NCBI GenBank assembly: GCA_964550635.1
Contig: CAZJZV010000002.1
Span: forward strand, 1-64,000
Origin: RGIG4097 sp964550635
GTDB lineage: Bacteria; Bacillota; Clostridia; Christensenellales; CAG-917
Length of the DNA stretch: 64,000 bases
Direction of reading: 5' to 3'
Under the pieces are notes generated by a model that worked only from the letters and a program-made list of their open reading frames with translations, ran no database searches and had not been told where the DNA came from. Shown one piece after another: positions 24,155 through 34,064 of this stretch. Each line of letters starts with the position of its first letter. The stretch's first letter is position 1. The position numbers were made by a program, and so were the translations under genes.

Positions 24155-27100
24155 ATGAAAATTATCCTGTCAAATTCATCAAGGGGCGCGTCTATGGGCG
24201 TGTTCTCCGAAATCGAGAAAAAACTCGACGAAGGCAAAAAGTGCGTAGTCATCACTACGGACAGACTCACCGCGACTGTTGAACGCGCTCTTCTCGAAAA
24301 GTTGAGAGAAGACGCGGTTTTCGGCGTGCGCGTGTCGTCGTTCACAAGACTTGCGACGGTCACACTCGGGGATAGCGTGAAAAAGTGCTTGACTCCCGAA
24401 GGCTCGGTTATGTTGATAACCGACGTCATCGAAAAGCACCGCGACGAATTGCGCTACTACGGACGAGTGAAACCGGACGAACTTGCGTCTGAATTGTATG
24501 CCGCAATCACCGCATTGCGCAATAGCGGGGTGTCCACGGAGAGACTCACCGCCACCGACCTTGGAAGTCCGAGTCTTAACGACAAAGCAAGGGATATAGC
24601 GATTGTCTACGGCGGATATTTGAGTGCGCTCGAAGGTCGTCATAGCGACAGTAGCACCCGCCTTGAAGCGCTTGCCGAAATGATTGAAAACGGTGATCCG
24701 CTTGACGAATGTTATTTCGTAATTGATATGCCTGAATTTAACTACGCACAGTTAAACGTACTGAAAGCGATAGATAAACGTGCGATTTCGTTGACAGTCG
24801 GTTTGACGTCGGGTTTCGATTACCCCAACAAACGCATATACCCAGACAAGACTGCGGATAGACTCAAAGCCATATCCGAGAATAGAGTGGAAGTCGTCAC
24901 CAAGTTCGATACGCTCACCGAAGTCGGGGACGTCATCGGCAAATATTTGTTCAGTTACACTCGTCCGTCCGAAAAGGTTTTGCCGTCAGAAAATGAAGTC
25001 AAATCCAAACTCACGGTGCGCTCCGCTCTCAACCGAAAAGACGAAGTGCTTGCCCTTGCTCTCGACGTCGTCAAAGGGGTGAGAAAAGGGAAACGCTACC
25101 GCGATTTCGAAGTTTTCGTCGGCGACCTTGAAGGATATACACCCATTGTCAAGAGCGTGTTTTTGCGTTACGGCATTCCTTTCTTTATCGACAGAAAAGA
25201 GATGCTCTACGAACAGACCAAGACGAGATATTTGCTCTCCGCAGTGACCGCAGTCAAAGCGAAAATGAGAGCGGACGAAGTTTTGGATTTCGTCAAAAAT
25301 CCGCTTTTCGCAGAGTCCTGCGAAGACGTGTTCACCTTTGAAAACTACGTGCTTGAATTTGGTATAAATTACGGTGGTTTCTATCGTGAGTTCGAATACG
25401 GCGAAGAATCCTACCGCGCCAAAGCGGAATCCGTCAGACGTAAACTTGTTGAAACCTTGTCCGTTTTCGAGAGCGGGAAAAGACGTGTGTCCTCTTTCAC
25501 CGACTCGTCGAGAAAACTTTTGGCAAACGTGGAAGAGTCTTGGCGCGCTCACGTCAAAAAACTTGCGAATTTGTCAGAGTACTACGAGAAGTGCGCGGAG
25601 CAGGTGGACGACAAACTCTCATCCGTCCTTGACGAAATCGAAAACGTGCTTGACGGCGAATACGATATTGCGGGGTTTGAAAACCTGCTGAACGGTATGT
25701 TCCGCACCTTGAAAATTTCTCTCGTCCCCACCTTCCTTGACTGTGTTTTCATTGGGGACGCGTCGTCAAGGTTTATATGCTCGGGGGATTTGCACGTCTT
25801 GGGCGCGAATACGGGGTTGATTCCGTCCGACTCCGCGGGCGGTGCGATTCTCACCCCGAAAGACGAAGAAACCTTTGAAAGAGCGGGTATCGAACTCTAT
25901 TCGAATCAAAAGGATAAAATCAATTCCGAACTGTTCACGATAACCGAAATCATGAAAAAGACTAGGGGCAAACTCACCGTGTCGTATGCGGATAGCGCAC
26001 CGAGCGGAAATTTGCGTCCGTCCATGCTCGTATCTCAACTGGTGGCGATTTTCAGCACCGACGAGAAAAACTACGTGGAAATCGAAAAGGTGCGTTTCGA
26101 CGACTTGTACCGTCGTTACGAAGAAGGGAATATCGACGAAATCACTCCGCTATTCGCAACCGAAAAGGCGTGTATGAACGAAATTCTTTCGCACGCAAAG
26201 GATACGGGGAGCATTGCAAATCTGCCTATCTTCCGTATCGCGCGCGTGTGTTTCCTTAAACTTGACAACAAATATCGGCTCAAAAGAGCGTATGCAGTCA
26301 GTGCGGAAGACGCTAAACTTTCCAATCCGCCTGCCGTGAAAGATTCGAGCGTGAGTAGGCTCGAGAGATTTTTCTCATGTCCGTACTCCTACTATTTGCA
26401 GTACGTTTTGAAGATACAACCGCGGGAAGAAGGGGAGATTATGTCCAACGAAAACGGCAGTATTTTGCACGCCGTGTTTGAATGTTTCTTCCGCGCGCTC
26501 TCGAAAGACGAAGTGAGCGAAGACAATATCGCGAAAATCGCGGGCAGTGCTTTCGACGATTACGTTTCGTCGGTTCCGAAACTCACGAGACTCATGGAAA
26601 ATCCGTCGTCAAAACGCACTCTCCTGAAACTCAAAGACGAAGGAATTAAGACTTGTCGCGATTTGTACGAAATCTATATGCGCTCGGAATTTGTCCCCGA
26701 ATATCTCGAAGCGGGATTTGGCAAAAACGGCGACTTCAGACCTATCTACGTCAACGACGGTCAGGTCGCTTTGTCCGGTCGTATCGACAGGGTGGACACC
26801 TGCGGAAACGATTTCATCGTCCTTGACTACAAGACTTTCAAGGGTGTATCAATCGACGCAAGGGACGTCTACTACGGCAAAAAATTGCAACTCTACGTGT
26901 ATGCGGAAGCGATTGCGGAGTCCCTTGGCAAACGCCCGGTCGGCTTATTCTATCTGCCCGTCTATCCGTCTTACGTAAAGGACGGCGAGAATAGGTATAA
27001 GTATCGCGGACAGGTGCTTGCCGACGTCACGGTCATGAACAAAATCGACAATATCACCGAGTCGGACTACAAAAAATCCGTCGTGCCCTGCGGTGCGAAA

Positions 27101-27373
27101 AACCGCGCTCAACTTGTGGATTGTCTTGCCGAAGACGACTTCAAGGCTAGAAGGGAATATGCGGTCAAAATCGCGGGGGAAGGCGCAAAACTGATAAGCG
27201 AAGGCTATATATCACCGAAACCGTATAAGGCAACCGAATCCGAAAACGTATGCGGAAATTGCTTCTATAAGGACGTCTGTCCCTACAAGGGTAAATTCGC
27301 TAGAGTGGCGGATACGTTGACTAAAGACGCGTTCGATTTGAACGAGAAAACAGAGGAGGTCGAAAATGAGTAA
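24155..27373 (+). CDS. addB: ATP-dependent nuclease subunit AddB (RexB)
   Basis: Partner of AddA in the helicase-nuclease that processes DNA double-strand ends for RecA. 1072 aa. The C-terminal RecB-type nuclease shows GRIDRVDTCGNDFIVLDYKTF. The four-cysteine iron-sulfur staple is present: Cys in FFSCPYSYYLQY plus CGNCFYKDVC near the C-terminus. The N-terminal helicase-like domain reads SNSSRGASMGV where AddB often has a GxxGxGK(S/T) Walker A, so the nucleotide site is lost. This fits a subunit whose ATPase is not essential. Overlaps addA by 8 nt; ATG 24155 is 6 nt after the -10 box. Confidence 0.93.
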   Translation: MKIILSNSSRGASMGVFSEIEKKLDEGKKCVVITTDRLTATVERALLEKLREDAVFGVRVSSFTRLATVTLGDSVKKCLTPEGSVMLITDVIEKHRDELRYYGRVKPDELASELYAAITALRNSGVSTERLTATDLGSPSLNDKARDIAIVYGGYLSALEGRHSDSSTRLEALAEMIENGDPLDECYFVIDMPEFNYAQLNVLKAIDKRAISLTVGLTSGFDYPNKRIYPDKTADRLKAISENRVEVVTKFDTLTEVGDVIGKYLFSYTRPSEKVLPSENEVKSKLTVRSALNRKDEVLALALDVVKGVRKGKRYRDFEVFVGDLEGYTPIVKSVFLRYGIPFFIDRKEMLYEQTKTRYLLSAVTAVKAKMRADEVLDFVKNPLFAESCEDVFTFENYVLEFGINYGGFYREFEYGEESYRAKAESVRRKLVETLSVFESGKRRVSSFTDSSRKLLANVEESWRAHVKKLANLSEYYEKCAEQVDDKLSSVLDEIENVLDGEYDIAGFENLLNGMFRTLKISLVPTFLDCVFIGDASSRFICSGDLHVLGANTGLIPSDSAGGAILTPKDEETFERAGIELYSNQKDKINSELFTITEIMKKTRGKLTVSYADSAPSGNLRPSMLVSQLVAIFSTDEKNYVEIEKVRFDDLYRRYEEGNIDEITPLFATEKACMNEILSHAKDTGSIANLPIFRIARVCFLKLDNKYRLKRAYAVSAEDAKLSNPPAVKDSSVSRLERFFSCPYSYYLQYVLKIQPREEGEIMSNENGSILHAVFECFFRALSKDEVSEDNIAKIAGSAFDDYVSSVPKLTRLMENPSSKRTLLKLKDEGIKTCRDLYEIYMRSEFVPEYLEAGFGKNGDFRPIYVNDGQVALSGRIDRVDTCGNDFIVLDYKTFKGVSIDARDVYYGKKLQLYVYAEAIAESLGKRPVGLFYLPVYPSYVKDGENRYKYRGQVLADVTVMNKIDNITESDYKKSVVPCGAKNRAQLVDCLAEDDFKARREYAVKIAGEGAKLISEGYISPKPYKATESENVCGNCFYKDVCPYKGKFARVADTLTKDAFDLNEKTEEVENE

Positions 27374-30300
27374 CGATACCTACACCCCGACTCCCGAACA
27401 AATTCAGGCGATAGAATCAAACGGTCGCATTCTCGTGTCCGCATCCGCGGGATCGGGAAAAACGACCACTCTCATAAAGCGCATAATACGACAAATCGGC
27501 GAAGGTGCGAGTTTGAGACGCATGCTGATTTTGGTGTACAACAACGCGGCGGCGGACGAACTGCGTGAAAAACTGCGCACGAAACTCTTTGAGTGCGCTT
27601 GCTCGGAAACGGGAGAAACCGCCAAAAGATTCAGAAAAGAACTCGACGAAATTTCCTTTGCAGAGATATGCACCATACACGCGTTTTGCAAGGATCTTAT
27701 CAGACGCAACTTCGAACTTCTCGGCATTTCACCGTCATTCAGGGTGCTTGACGAAAACGCTCACAAAAACTATATGGCAAAAGCGTTCGACGACCTTGTC
27801 AAAGAGTATTCGGACAAGAACGACGAAGTCTTTGAAAAACTCACGACGGTGTTTGAATGCAAACGCTCGGAAGAGAATATCAGAAAATTCGTCTACACAC
27901 TTTTCGGCGTTTTCGACGTGCAACCGGATAGGGTAGCGTTTGAAAAGAAAATCAGAGAGTTTTACAAGAGCAGGGATAACTTCGACAACGCACTCCTTGA
28001 AAGCAGTAAGGCGGTGCTTGAAAAAGTGAAATATCACCTTGAAAAAATCGAACCCGAACTGAGAGCGACTCAACAAGAAAAGTACGCGAACAACGTGAGC
28101 AAAGCACGCGCCGCCGTGGACGTATTTTTGGCGGACGGAGCGAGTGTGAAAGACGTCTTGGGAAAGGCGGTCCCGATCCTCGATACCTTTGAAAGAGCGG
28201 TCAAGACGAAGAACGCAAGCGCCGCCCTGATCGACATCGCAAAGAGAAGTATCGACCGCGTGAAAGAAGAGTTGTCTCTATATAGGTCGCTATATGCAGA
28301 CGAAAACGCAATCAACGAGCATTTTGCACAAAACGCACTTTATGCAAACAAATTGCTTGATTTAACTTGCCGTTTCACCGAAATTCTTGACAAGCGCAAG
28401 CGTGACGACGACGCACTTTCTTTCGGCGATCTTGAACACTACGCAACAAAACTCATCGCGGAAAATCCCGACAAGGACTTTGCGGAAGATTTCGATTACG
28501 TGTTTGTGGACGAGTATCAGGACGTCAACCCCGTGCAAGAAAATATCATCAAAAATATGGTGAAGAAAAATGCGTTTTTCGTCGGGGACGTCAAGCAGAG
28601 CATTTACGGTTTCCGCCTTGCAGACCCCGATATATTCCTTGCGAGAAAAGAAGAGTATAAGTCCGGGGACGACAAGGACTCTTTGCAGATCGATTTCAAC
28701 AACAACTTCAGAAGCGAAAACCAAATTCTCGAATTTGTCAACGGCGTTTTCGACGTCGTTATGACCAAGGATTCGAGCGGTGTGGATTATAGCACCGAAG
28801 GGCGTTTCGCTCCGTCGGATAGGGAACAGGGAAAAGTCGAAGTGCATGTTTTCAATTATAACGAATCCGAAAAGGTGCAGGCAAGCGGACTCTACGACCT
28901 TAAATCGCATAGGGCGGGCGTTGCAAGAATTGGTAGCGAAGAGGAAGAAGGCGCGTTTATCGCACACAAAATCAAGGAGTTGACCTCGTCCGCATTTGAA
29001 GATATTAAGTACGGCGATATCGCGATTTTGTTCAGGAGCAGAAACGTCGCCGCAGAAAGAATCGTTAGCGTTTTGAGAAAATTCGGCATACCCGTTGACG
29101 ACGGCTCTTTCTCAAAGGATAAGGAGCATCCCGAAAACGATTTGATTTCTTTGCTCACCGCCGTCGACAATCCAAGACAAGACTTTGCGCTTGCGGGGTA
29201 TTTGCTCTCCTATCTCGGCGGATATTCAGAGGATGAAGTCGCCGCCGTTGCAAAGGGTAGGGACGAAGTCCTGCAAGAGAAGAAGAAATCCGCAAAGGAT
29301 ACGACTTACGCAGTCAAAGCGGATTTGTACGACGGTATGCTCCGCCTGAAAGACGAAGATAGCGACCTTGGCAGAAAGGTGCGCGCTACCCTTGAAAAAC
29401 TCGACGAATACAGACTCAAAGCAAGTTTCAAAAACGTTGGCGAATTGATTTCGGGCATAGTGTCCGAAACCTATTTCGACGCATTCGTAGCATCGAGCGG
29501 GGACTCCGCTTTGAATGCGCTCAACTCATTTGTCGCGAACGCTTGTTCACCCGACAACGGCGATAAGAGTTTGTCCGCATTCCTGCGCGAATACAAGAAC
29601 GACTCCGACGACAAAAACGGCGGTAAGTCCGCGGGCGGCGATAGGGTGCGTATCAGTACTTTCCACGGATATAAGGGACTTGAAAGCAAGGTCGTATTCG
29701 TGTCTGCGGCGGACTCTCCCATAGGGCGCGTGAAAACCGCGGATTTGCTCATTTCGTCGGACGGACTTATGGGACTGACCTATTTCGATAGCGATACCAA
29801 GAGCAAAAACTCGGACACCCTTTCAAAAATCGTCGTCAAACGTTTCATCGCCGAAAAGGAATATAAGGAAGAAATGCGCCTTGCGTACGTCGCACTCACG
29901 CGTGCACAAAAATATATGTACGTGACGGGGTGCTTGGGTGGTATCGAATTTGCGACCTTGTGGGGATTGTGCGATAGGTTGAAAACCTTGAAATTCGAGA
30001 AAGAGAATAGTTTGCTAGCATTTATTTTCAGGACGGCTAATCTCGGAAAGGGAACGTCGATATTCGTCCACGACAAGCGCGAATACTACTATTTGACACC
30101 GTATATGCTTTCGGACAAAACCGCTCTCGACGATATTGCGAAAGGGGAATACTTCGAACTTGCGGAAGGCATAAGGAAGATGCAGTCGTTTGAATATCCC
30201 TACAAGGAAGACACCGAACTTGCGATGAAATACAGCGTATCCGAACTCGACGGAGAAGTGGACGAAAGTACGGTCAGGGCATTCGACGACAGAACGAATA

Positions 30301-30791
30301 TCGGCACGTCCTACCACAAGGTCATGCAATATATCGACTTCACTGCGGACGACGAAAGCAAGGTCAGAGCGGAAATGGATAGGATGCTTGCGGACGGCTT
30401 GTTGCTCAAAGAAGAATACGATGTAGTGAATCCCGCGGACGTACTCCGCGCACTCCAAACGGATATAATCAAAACCGCATCGAAATGCGAATGTTTGAGA
30501 GAGCAAGCGTTCATGATGTACAAGCCCGCAAAGGACGTCGTGCCCGACTCGAAGTCGGATGCGAAAGTGCTTGTGCAGGGCGTCGTGGACTTGATAATAC
30601 TCGGCGGAAAGTCTGGCGGAGAAAACGTCATAGTGGACTACAAATACTCGTCGCTCTCGAATGAAGACGCGCGGAAAAAATACGAAAAGCAACTTAAACT
30701 ATACAAAACGGCGGCAGAAAGCGTCGTTTCGGGAAAAATCGACAGAATATTGTTGCTATCGTTGAAGACCGGAAAGACAATAGAGTTTTGA
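27366..30791 (+). CDS. addA: ATP-dependent helicase/nuclease subunit AddA
   Basis: UvrD-family helicase and RecB-family nuclease, the motor of AddAB. 1141 aa. Walker A SASAGSGKTTTL lies at about 31-42, Walker B is VDEYQDVNPVQ, and further SF1 motifs (DVKQSIYGFRLADP, RISTFHGYKGLESKVVF, RLAYVALTRAQ) are in order. The C-terminal nuclease has QGVVDLI and VDYKYSS. AGAGGAGGTC precedes the ATG within the end of addB, so translation is coupled. Weak terminator follows. Confidence 0.97.
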   Translation: MSNDTYTPTPEQIQAIESNGRILVSASAGSGKTTTLIKRIIRQIGEGASLRRMLILVYNNAAADELREKLRTKLFECACSETGETAKRFRKELDEISFAEICTIHAFCKDLIRRNFELLGISPSFRVLDENAHKNYMAKAFDDLVKEYSDKNDEVFEKLTTVFECKRSEENIRKFVYTLFGVFDVQPDRVAFEKKIREFYKSRDNFDNALLESSKAVLEKVKYHLEKIEPELRATQQEKYANNVSKARAAVDVFLADGASVKDVLGKAVPILDTFERAVKTKNASAALIDIAKRSIDRVKEELSLYRSLYADENAINEHFAQNALYANKLLDLTCRFTEILDKRKRDDDALSFGDLEHYATKLIAENPDKDFAEDFDYVFVDEYQDVNPVQENIIKNMVKKNAFFVGDVKQSIYGFRLADPDIFLARKEEYKSGDDKDSLQIDFNNNFRSENQILEFVNGVFDVVMTKDSSGVDYSTEGRFAPSDREQGKVEVHVFNYNESEKVQASGLYDLKSHRAGVARIGSEEEEGAFIAHKIKELTSSAFEDIKYGDIAILFRSRNVAAERIVSVLRKFGIPVDDGSFSKDKEHPENDLISLLTAVDNPRQDFALAGYLLSYLGGYSEDEVAAVAKGRDEVLQEKKKSAKDTTYAVKADLYDGMLRLKDEDSDLGRKVRATLEKLDEYRLKASFKNVGELISGIVSETYFDAFVASSGDSALNALNSFVANACSPDNGDKSLSAFLREYKNDSDDKNGGKSAGGDRVRISTFHGYKGLESKVVFVSAADSPIGRVKTADLLISSDGLMGLTYFDSDTKSKNSDTLSKIVVKRFIAEKEYKEEMRLAYVALTRAQKYMYVTGCLGGIEFATLWGLCDRLKTLKFEKENSLLAFIFRTANLGKGTSIFVHDKREYYYLTPYMLSDKTALDDIAKGEYFELAEGIRKMQSFEYPYKEDTELAMKYSVSELDGEVDESTVRAFDDRTNIGTSYHKVMQYIDFTADDESKVRAEMDRMLADGLLLKEEYDVVNPADVLRALQTDIIKTASKCECLREQAFMMYKPAKDVVPDSKSDAKVLVQGVVDLIILGGKSGGENVIVDYKYSSLSNEDARKKYEKQLKLYKTAAESVVSGKIDRILLLSLKTGKTIEF

Positions 30792-30803
30792 TAGGAATGA
30801 AGA

Positions 30804-30835
30804 AATAGGGTGCGTTTTTGCGCCCTATTCTTGCC
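30804..30835 (+). terminator. Probable terminator after addA
   Basis: Ten-bp stem AATAGGGTGC/GCGCCCTATT with loop GTTTTT; only a weak T-run follows. Confidence 0.5.
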
Positions 30836-30861
30836 TTTTGCAAAAAATAGGTGCAAAAAGG

Positions 30862-30889
30862 TTGATTTTTTCTCGCGTTATGATATAAT
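30862..30889 (+). promoter_or_regulatory. Promoter of the 30920 gene
   Basis: TTGATT (30862-30867), 16-nt spacer, TATAAT (30884-30889). Confidence 0.65.
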
Positions 30890-30919
30890 CATAAATATAA
30901 TTTAATTGGAGTTGTGCGG

Positions 30920-32749
30920 GTGGAAGTACTCAATCAAATTTTCGAAATACTGACCAAAGCGTCGTCCGAATTGCCGAAAATCCCTGTCGGCACGTTTTTC
31001 ATTATTTCGATGTGCGCAGTCGTGCTTCTCGGCATAATCGTCGGACTGACTTATTTGGGCTCGTCCGCGGCGAAGTTTAGACGCGCTTGTCAAAAGGTCG
31101 TCAAGTATCTTGCGTCCGTCGACGAAATCAACGACGACAATGCGGAAAATTTCACCGCAACTTGCTTTGGCAAGTCCGCTCCCGAATCTCTCCGCAACAC
31201 TTGGTTGCAATATCTCGGAGTCCGTTTCGGCTACCCCAGTGAGATTATCTCTGAATCCGCAGTCTTCGACAAAGAAGTCAAGCGCACCCGCAACGTGCGC
31301 GCAAACGTATTTATCGGTATCGCACTCATCGTCGTAGCGGCCCTTGCGTTTTGGAGTCTCGGATCGAATCCGTCCGTTGAAATGGGCGCAATCGTCGCTC
31401 TCGGACTTATCGTCGCAGGCGTGATATACCTTATCTTCACCGCAGTTGCGAAAAAACAATTCTCGAAAGCAAGAGACCTTTTCTACGAGATGGAAGACGA
31501 CCTTGACGCAAAAGTCGATTTCCACGTCGAAAAGGACTACGCAATGGATTCTTCTCCTTTGCTTGACATAGTCGCAGTGCTTGACGAAATCATCGCGAAG
31601 AACACCGCCAAAGTCGTGGACTATAACGACGTGAAGAGAGAAGTCGAAGAAAAGGAAGCGAAAGCGGAAGAAATCGCGGAGAATGAAGAACTCGTAGAGA
31701 CGGAAGAAAACGCGGAAGCGGTCGAAGAAGTGGCGGAAGAAACCGCAGAGACCGAAACCGAAGAAACTCCCGAAAGCACTCCGATTGAGGAACTCATCGA
31801 AGAGACTCCCGAAGAGACAGATGAAACTCCCGCAGTCGAAAACGCAGAAGTCGATGAAGAAGTCGTTGAAAACGATGAGATAGAAGAAAACGAAGTCGCT
31901 CCCGAAAACGAAGAAGTGGCGGAAGAAATCGCAGAAACGGAAGAAGAAACGACTGAAATCGAAGAACCCGCAGACGAGACTTATTCCGCAAGCGAAGAAA
32001 TCGATCCCGAATTTTCGGTTGACGAAGAAACCCCCGTCGACGATGAACTCGACGACAAACCCAAGACGGAAGAAGAGGCGTTGCAACGTATCAGTGAAAT
32101 GTTGTCGGGCGCAAAACCCGCCGTCAAGAAAAACGAAAGCACTTCCAAAGTTATGAAACAGGAAGGCGTCGGCGATTGGCTCGCCGGTCAAAACGAATTC
32201 GCTATGGCAACCCCGGTGGAAGCCTTTGAAGAAGTAAATATAGAGGATGAGAAAGTTATGTTCGGAAAGAAGAAAAAAGAAGCATTGAAAGCACAACAAG
32301 CCGCAGAGCAAGCACAAAAAGAACAACAAGTGTTCCTTGACAGCGAACTCGTCGAAGAAGACGAAGTTCTTCAAGAAGTCGAAGAAGCACCCGTTGCCGC
32401 CGCTCCCGAAATGGAAGAAGTCCCCGCGAATGACAATCAAGAACTTCCCAAGTTCGAACGCACCGTCATCACGAATGCTCCCGTCACCGCACTCGACCCC
32501 GAAGTCGTGGAAGAGTACGAAGACCTTGACGAAGGCGACGAAGACGTCAAAGCACCTCGCCTTTCCAAGCTCCCGCACCTTGTTGACTACGTGCTCACCA
32601 TGAACGTTTCCAAGAGCACCAAAATCAAGGTTGCACAACTTATGTTCCAAGCATATGCGGTGTTCAAAAACAGCCCTGAAAACAAGGCAATCGTTATGCA
32701 ATGCATCGGCAAAATCATGAATAGCATTTCTGCCGAAATGAAGAAGTAA
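30920..32749 (+). CDS. Unrecognised membrane protein with long acidic linker
   Basis: 609 aa if it starts at GTG 30920, which has GGAG at a good distance (8 nt); GTG 30914 is too close to it. Three hydrophobic helices (about 20-45, 124-143 and 151-175) anchor the N-terminal part. Residues about 240-400 are an extended, probably disordered Glu-rich region with repeated EETPE/EEVAEE-like runs. A basic patch (FGKKKKEALKAQQAAEQAQ) and a second acidic stretch follow. The last ~70 residues form a compact helical domain (LPHLVDYVLTMNVSKSTKIK) likely to be functional. No known family recognised; single-gene unit. A cell-envelope or division scaffold is only a guess. Confidence 0.65.
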   Translation: MEVLNQIFEILTKASSELPKIPVGTFFIISMCAVVLLGIIVGLTYLGSSAAKFRRACQKVVKYLASVDEINDDNAENFTATCFGKSAPESLRNTWLQYLGVRFGYPSEIISESAVFDKEVKRTRNVRANVFIGIALIVVAALAFWSLGSNPSVEMGAIVALGLIVAGVIYLIFTAVAKKQFSKARDLFYEMEDDLDAKVDFHVEKDYAMDSSPLLDIVAVLDEIIAKNTAKVVDYNDVKREVEEKEAKAEEIAENEELVETEENAEAVEEVAEETAETETEETPESTPIEELIEETPEETDETPAVENAEVDEEVVENDEIEENEVAPENEEVAEEIAETEEETTEIEEPADETYSASEEIDPEFSVDEETPVDDELDDKPKTEEEALQRISEMLSGAKPAVKKNESTSKVMKQEGVGDWLAGQNEFAMATPVEAFEEVNIEDEKVMFGKKKKEALKAQQAAEQAQKEQQVFLDSELVEEDEVLQEVEEAPVAAAPEMEEVPANDNQELPKFERTVITNAPVTALDPEVVEEYEDLDEGDEDVKAPRLSKLPHLVDYVLTMNVSKSTKIKVAQLMFQAYAVFKNSPENKAIVMQCIGKIMNSISAEMKK

Positions 32750-32771
32750 TTTTCCCTTTTTAGAATATCGA

Positions 32772-32822
32772 AAAACCCGTTTCCGAAGGATAAAATTTTC
32801 GTCGGAAACGGGTTTATTTTAT
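32772..32822 (+). terminator. Terminator after the 30920 gene
   Basis: AAACCCGTTTCCGA/TCGGAAACGGGTTT stem of 14 bp, followed by ATTTTATTTTC. Confidence 0.85.
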
Positions 32823-32912
32823 TTTCTTTTCAAAGTTGCGGTTTTCAGTGTTCTAATCGGTTGTTTTTGGGTTTCGGGACAAACGAGAAAATAACGTGAA
32901 AAAGGGTAAATA

Positions 32913-32936
32913 AAAACCGCTCGCAAGGAGCGGTGA
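32913..32936 (-). terminator. Terminator of corA
   Basis: Minus strand ACCGCTC/GAGCGGT stem, loop CTTGC, then TTTTTAT, 4 nt past the corA stop. Confidence 0.75.
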
Positions 32937-32939
32937 GTT

Positions 32940-33893
32940 TCATTTGAGCATTCTCTTTTTCCAGAGCACGATTGTGATTGCGATACATATCACGACGGAA
33001 ATGCCTATGACGACCCAGAAGCCCCACGGTTGACTCTCAAACGGCACGCCCGTATTCATTCCCCAGAAAGAGCCGATCATGCTAGGAATTGCGACGATAA
33101 GCGTCAAGGACGTCAATATCTTCATGACTCCGTTCAAGTTGTTCGAGATGATCGACGCATACGCATCCATAGTGCCGTTCAAAATGTCGCGGTAGATATT
33201 CGACATTTCGATAGCCTGTCTATTCTCGATCAAGACGTCTTCCCACAAATCTTCGTCTTCTTCAAAGAATTTGACGAGTTTCGGGAGTTTGTCGAGCACG
33301 ACGGTATTCGCGCGCAGGGACGTGGAGAAGTAGACGAGAGATTTTTCAAGGTCGAGCATTTCGATAAGCTCTTCGTTTTGCATGGATTTTTCAAGGACGC
33401 TTTGGACGCGTTGGCTTGCTCTGTTGATTTGTTTGAGGTATTGCAGATACTTCTTGGAAATCGCGTATTCGAGTTGGAGCAGGAAGCGGGTGCGTTTGTG
33501 AATGTTGAAGTCCTTGATGAAACGACCGGTCATAAGATCGTAGATGATGGACGTTTCGTTGATGCAGACGGTGATGACGACGTCGTTCGTCGAAATGAAA
33601 CCGAAAGGCAGGGTGGCGTAGGTGTAGTGGTCGTCGTCGTCCTCGGTGATAGGAATGTCGGTGAGAGCGAGAAGAATATCGTCTTCTTTCTCGACACGTG
33701 CGCGTTCTTCTTCGTCGAGTGCCGCTTTGATGAAGTCTTCGGGAACGGCGGTTGAAGACGCGACAAGTTCGATTTCCTTGTCGGTAGGGTTGGACATATG
33801 AATCCATTGACCGGAAAAGTCATAGCCGTCGACTATGAGTTCAGGGTCGACCGTCACGATTGCTTTGTTGATTTTCTTGTAAACTTGGAGCAT
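32940..33893 (-). CDS. corA: CorA-family magnesium/divalent cation channel
   Basis: Pentameric inner-membrane channel for Mg2+ (or Co2+/Ni2+). 317 aa with a large acidic cytoplasmic domain and two C-terminal helices. The pore motif GMN is at 278-280 (SFWGMNTG), and a short basic tail (WKKRMLK) ends the protein. ATG 33893 has an ideal AGGAGG; the earlier in-frame start overlaps that site. The gene has a predicted leader of more than 100 nt with several stems, which suggests RNA-level control, but it does not match the M-box as I know it. Confidence 0.93.
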   Translation of the reverse strand: MLQVYKKINKAIVTVDPELIVDGYDFSGQWIHMSNPTDKEIELVASSTAVPEDFIKAALDEEERARVEKEDDILLALTDIPITEDDDDHYTYATLPFGFISTNDVVITVCINETSIIYDLMTGRFIKDFNIHKRTRFLLQLEYAISKKYLQYLKQINRASQRVQSVLEKSMQNEELIEMLDLEKSLVYFSTSLRANTVVLDKLPKLVKFFEEDEDLWEDVLIENRQAIEMSNIYRDILNGTMDAYASIISNNLNGVMKILTSLTLIVAIPSMIGSFWGMNTGVPFESQPWGFWVVIGISVVICIAITIVLWKKRMLK

Positions 33894-34020
33894 ATCGTTC
33901 CTCCTATTTGGCACGGCATAACCGCTCGCGTCTTAGGAAGAACCTAAAACGTGCGATTATTGGAGAATTTCTATCCTACTTCGGTAGTAATCCATAAATG
34001 GCACCTCAAATTTATTTGCA
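33894..34020 (-). promoter_or_regulatory. Structured 5' leader of corA, candidate riboregulator
   Basis: On the minus strand the leader can form CTAC-CGAA-GTAG and TTAGG-TTCTT-CCTAA hairpins. It also has a GCACG that can pair with CGTGC next to the AGGAGG ribosome site. No T-run is present, so any control would be of translation. I cannot assign a known riboswitch class. Confidence 0.35.
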
Positions 34021-34025
34021 AATTT

Positions 34026-34054
34026 AGTTTAACAAAAAAAAAATAAAATGGCAA
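34026..34054 (-). promoter_or_regulatory. Promoter of corA
   Basis: Minus strand TTGCCA (34054-34049), 17-nt spacer, TAAACT (34031-34026). Confidence 0.5.
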
Positions 34055-34064
34055 CCAAATTTGA

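Noticed and set aside
33894..34020. M-box magnesium riboswitch before corA
   Set aside because: Leader is shorter than an M-box and lacks its conserved blocks as far as I can tell.
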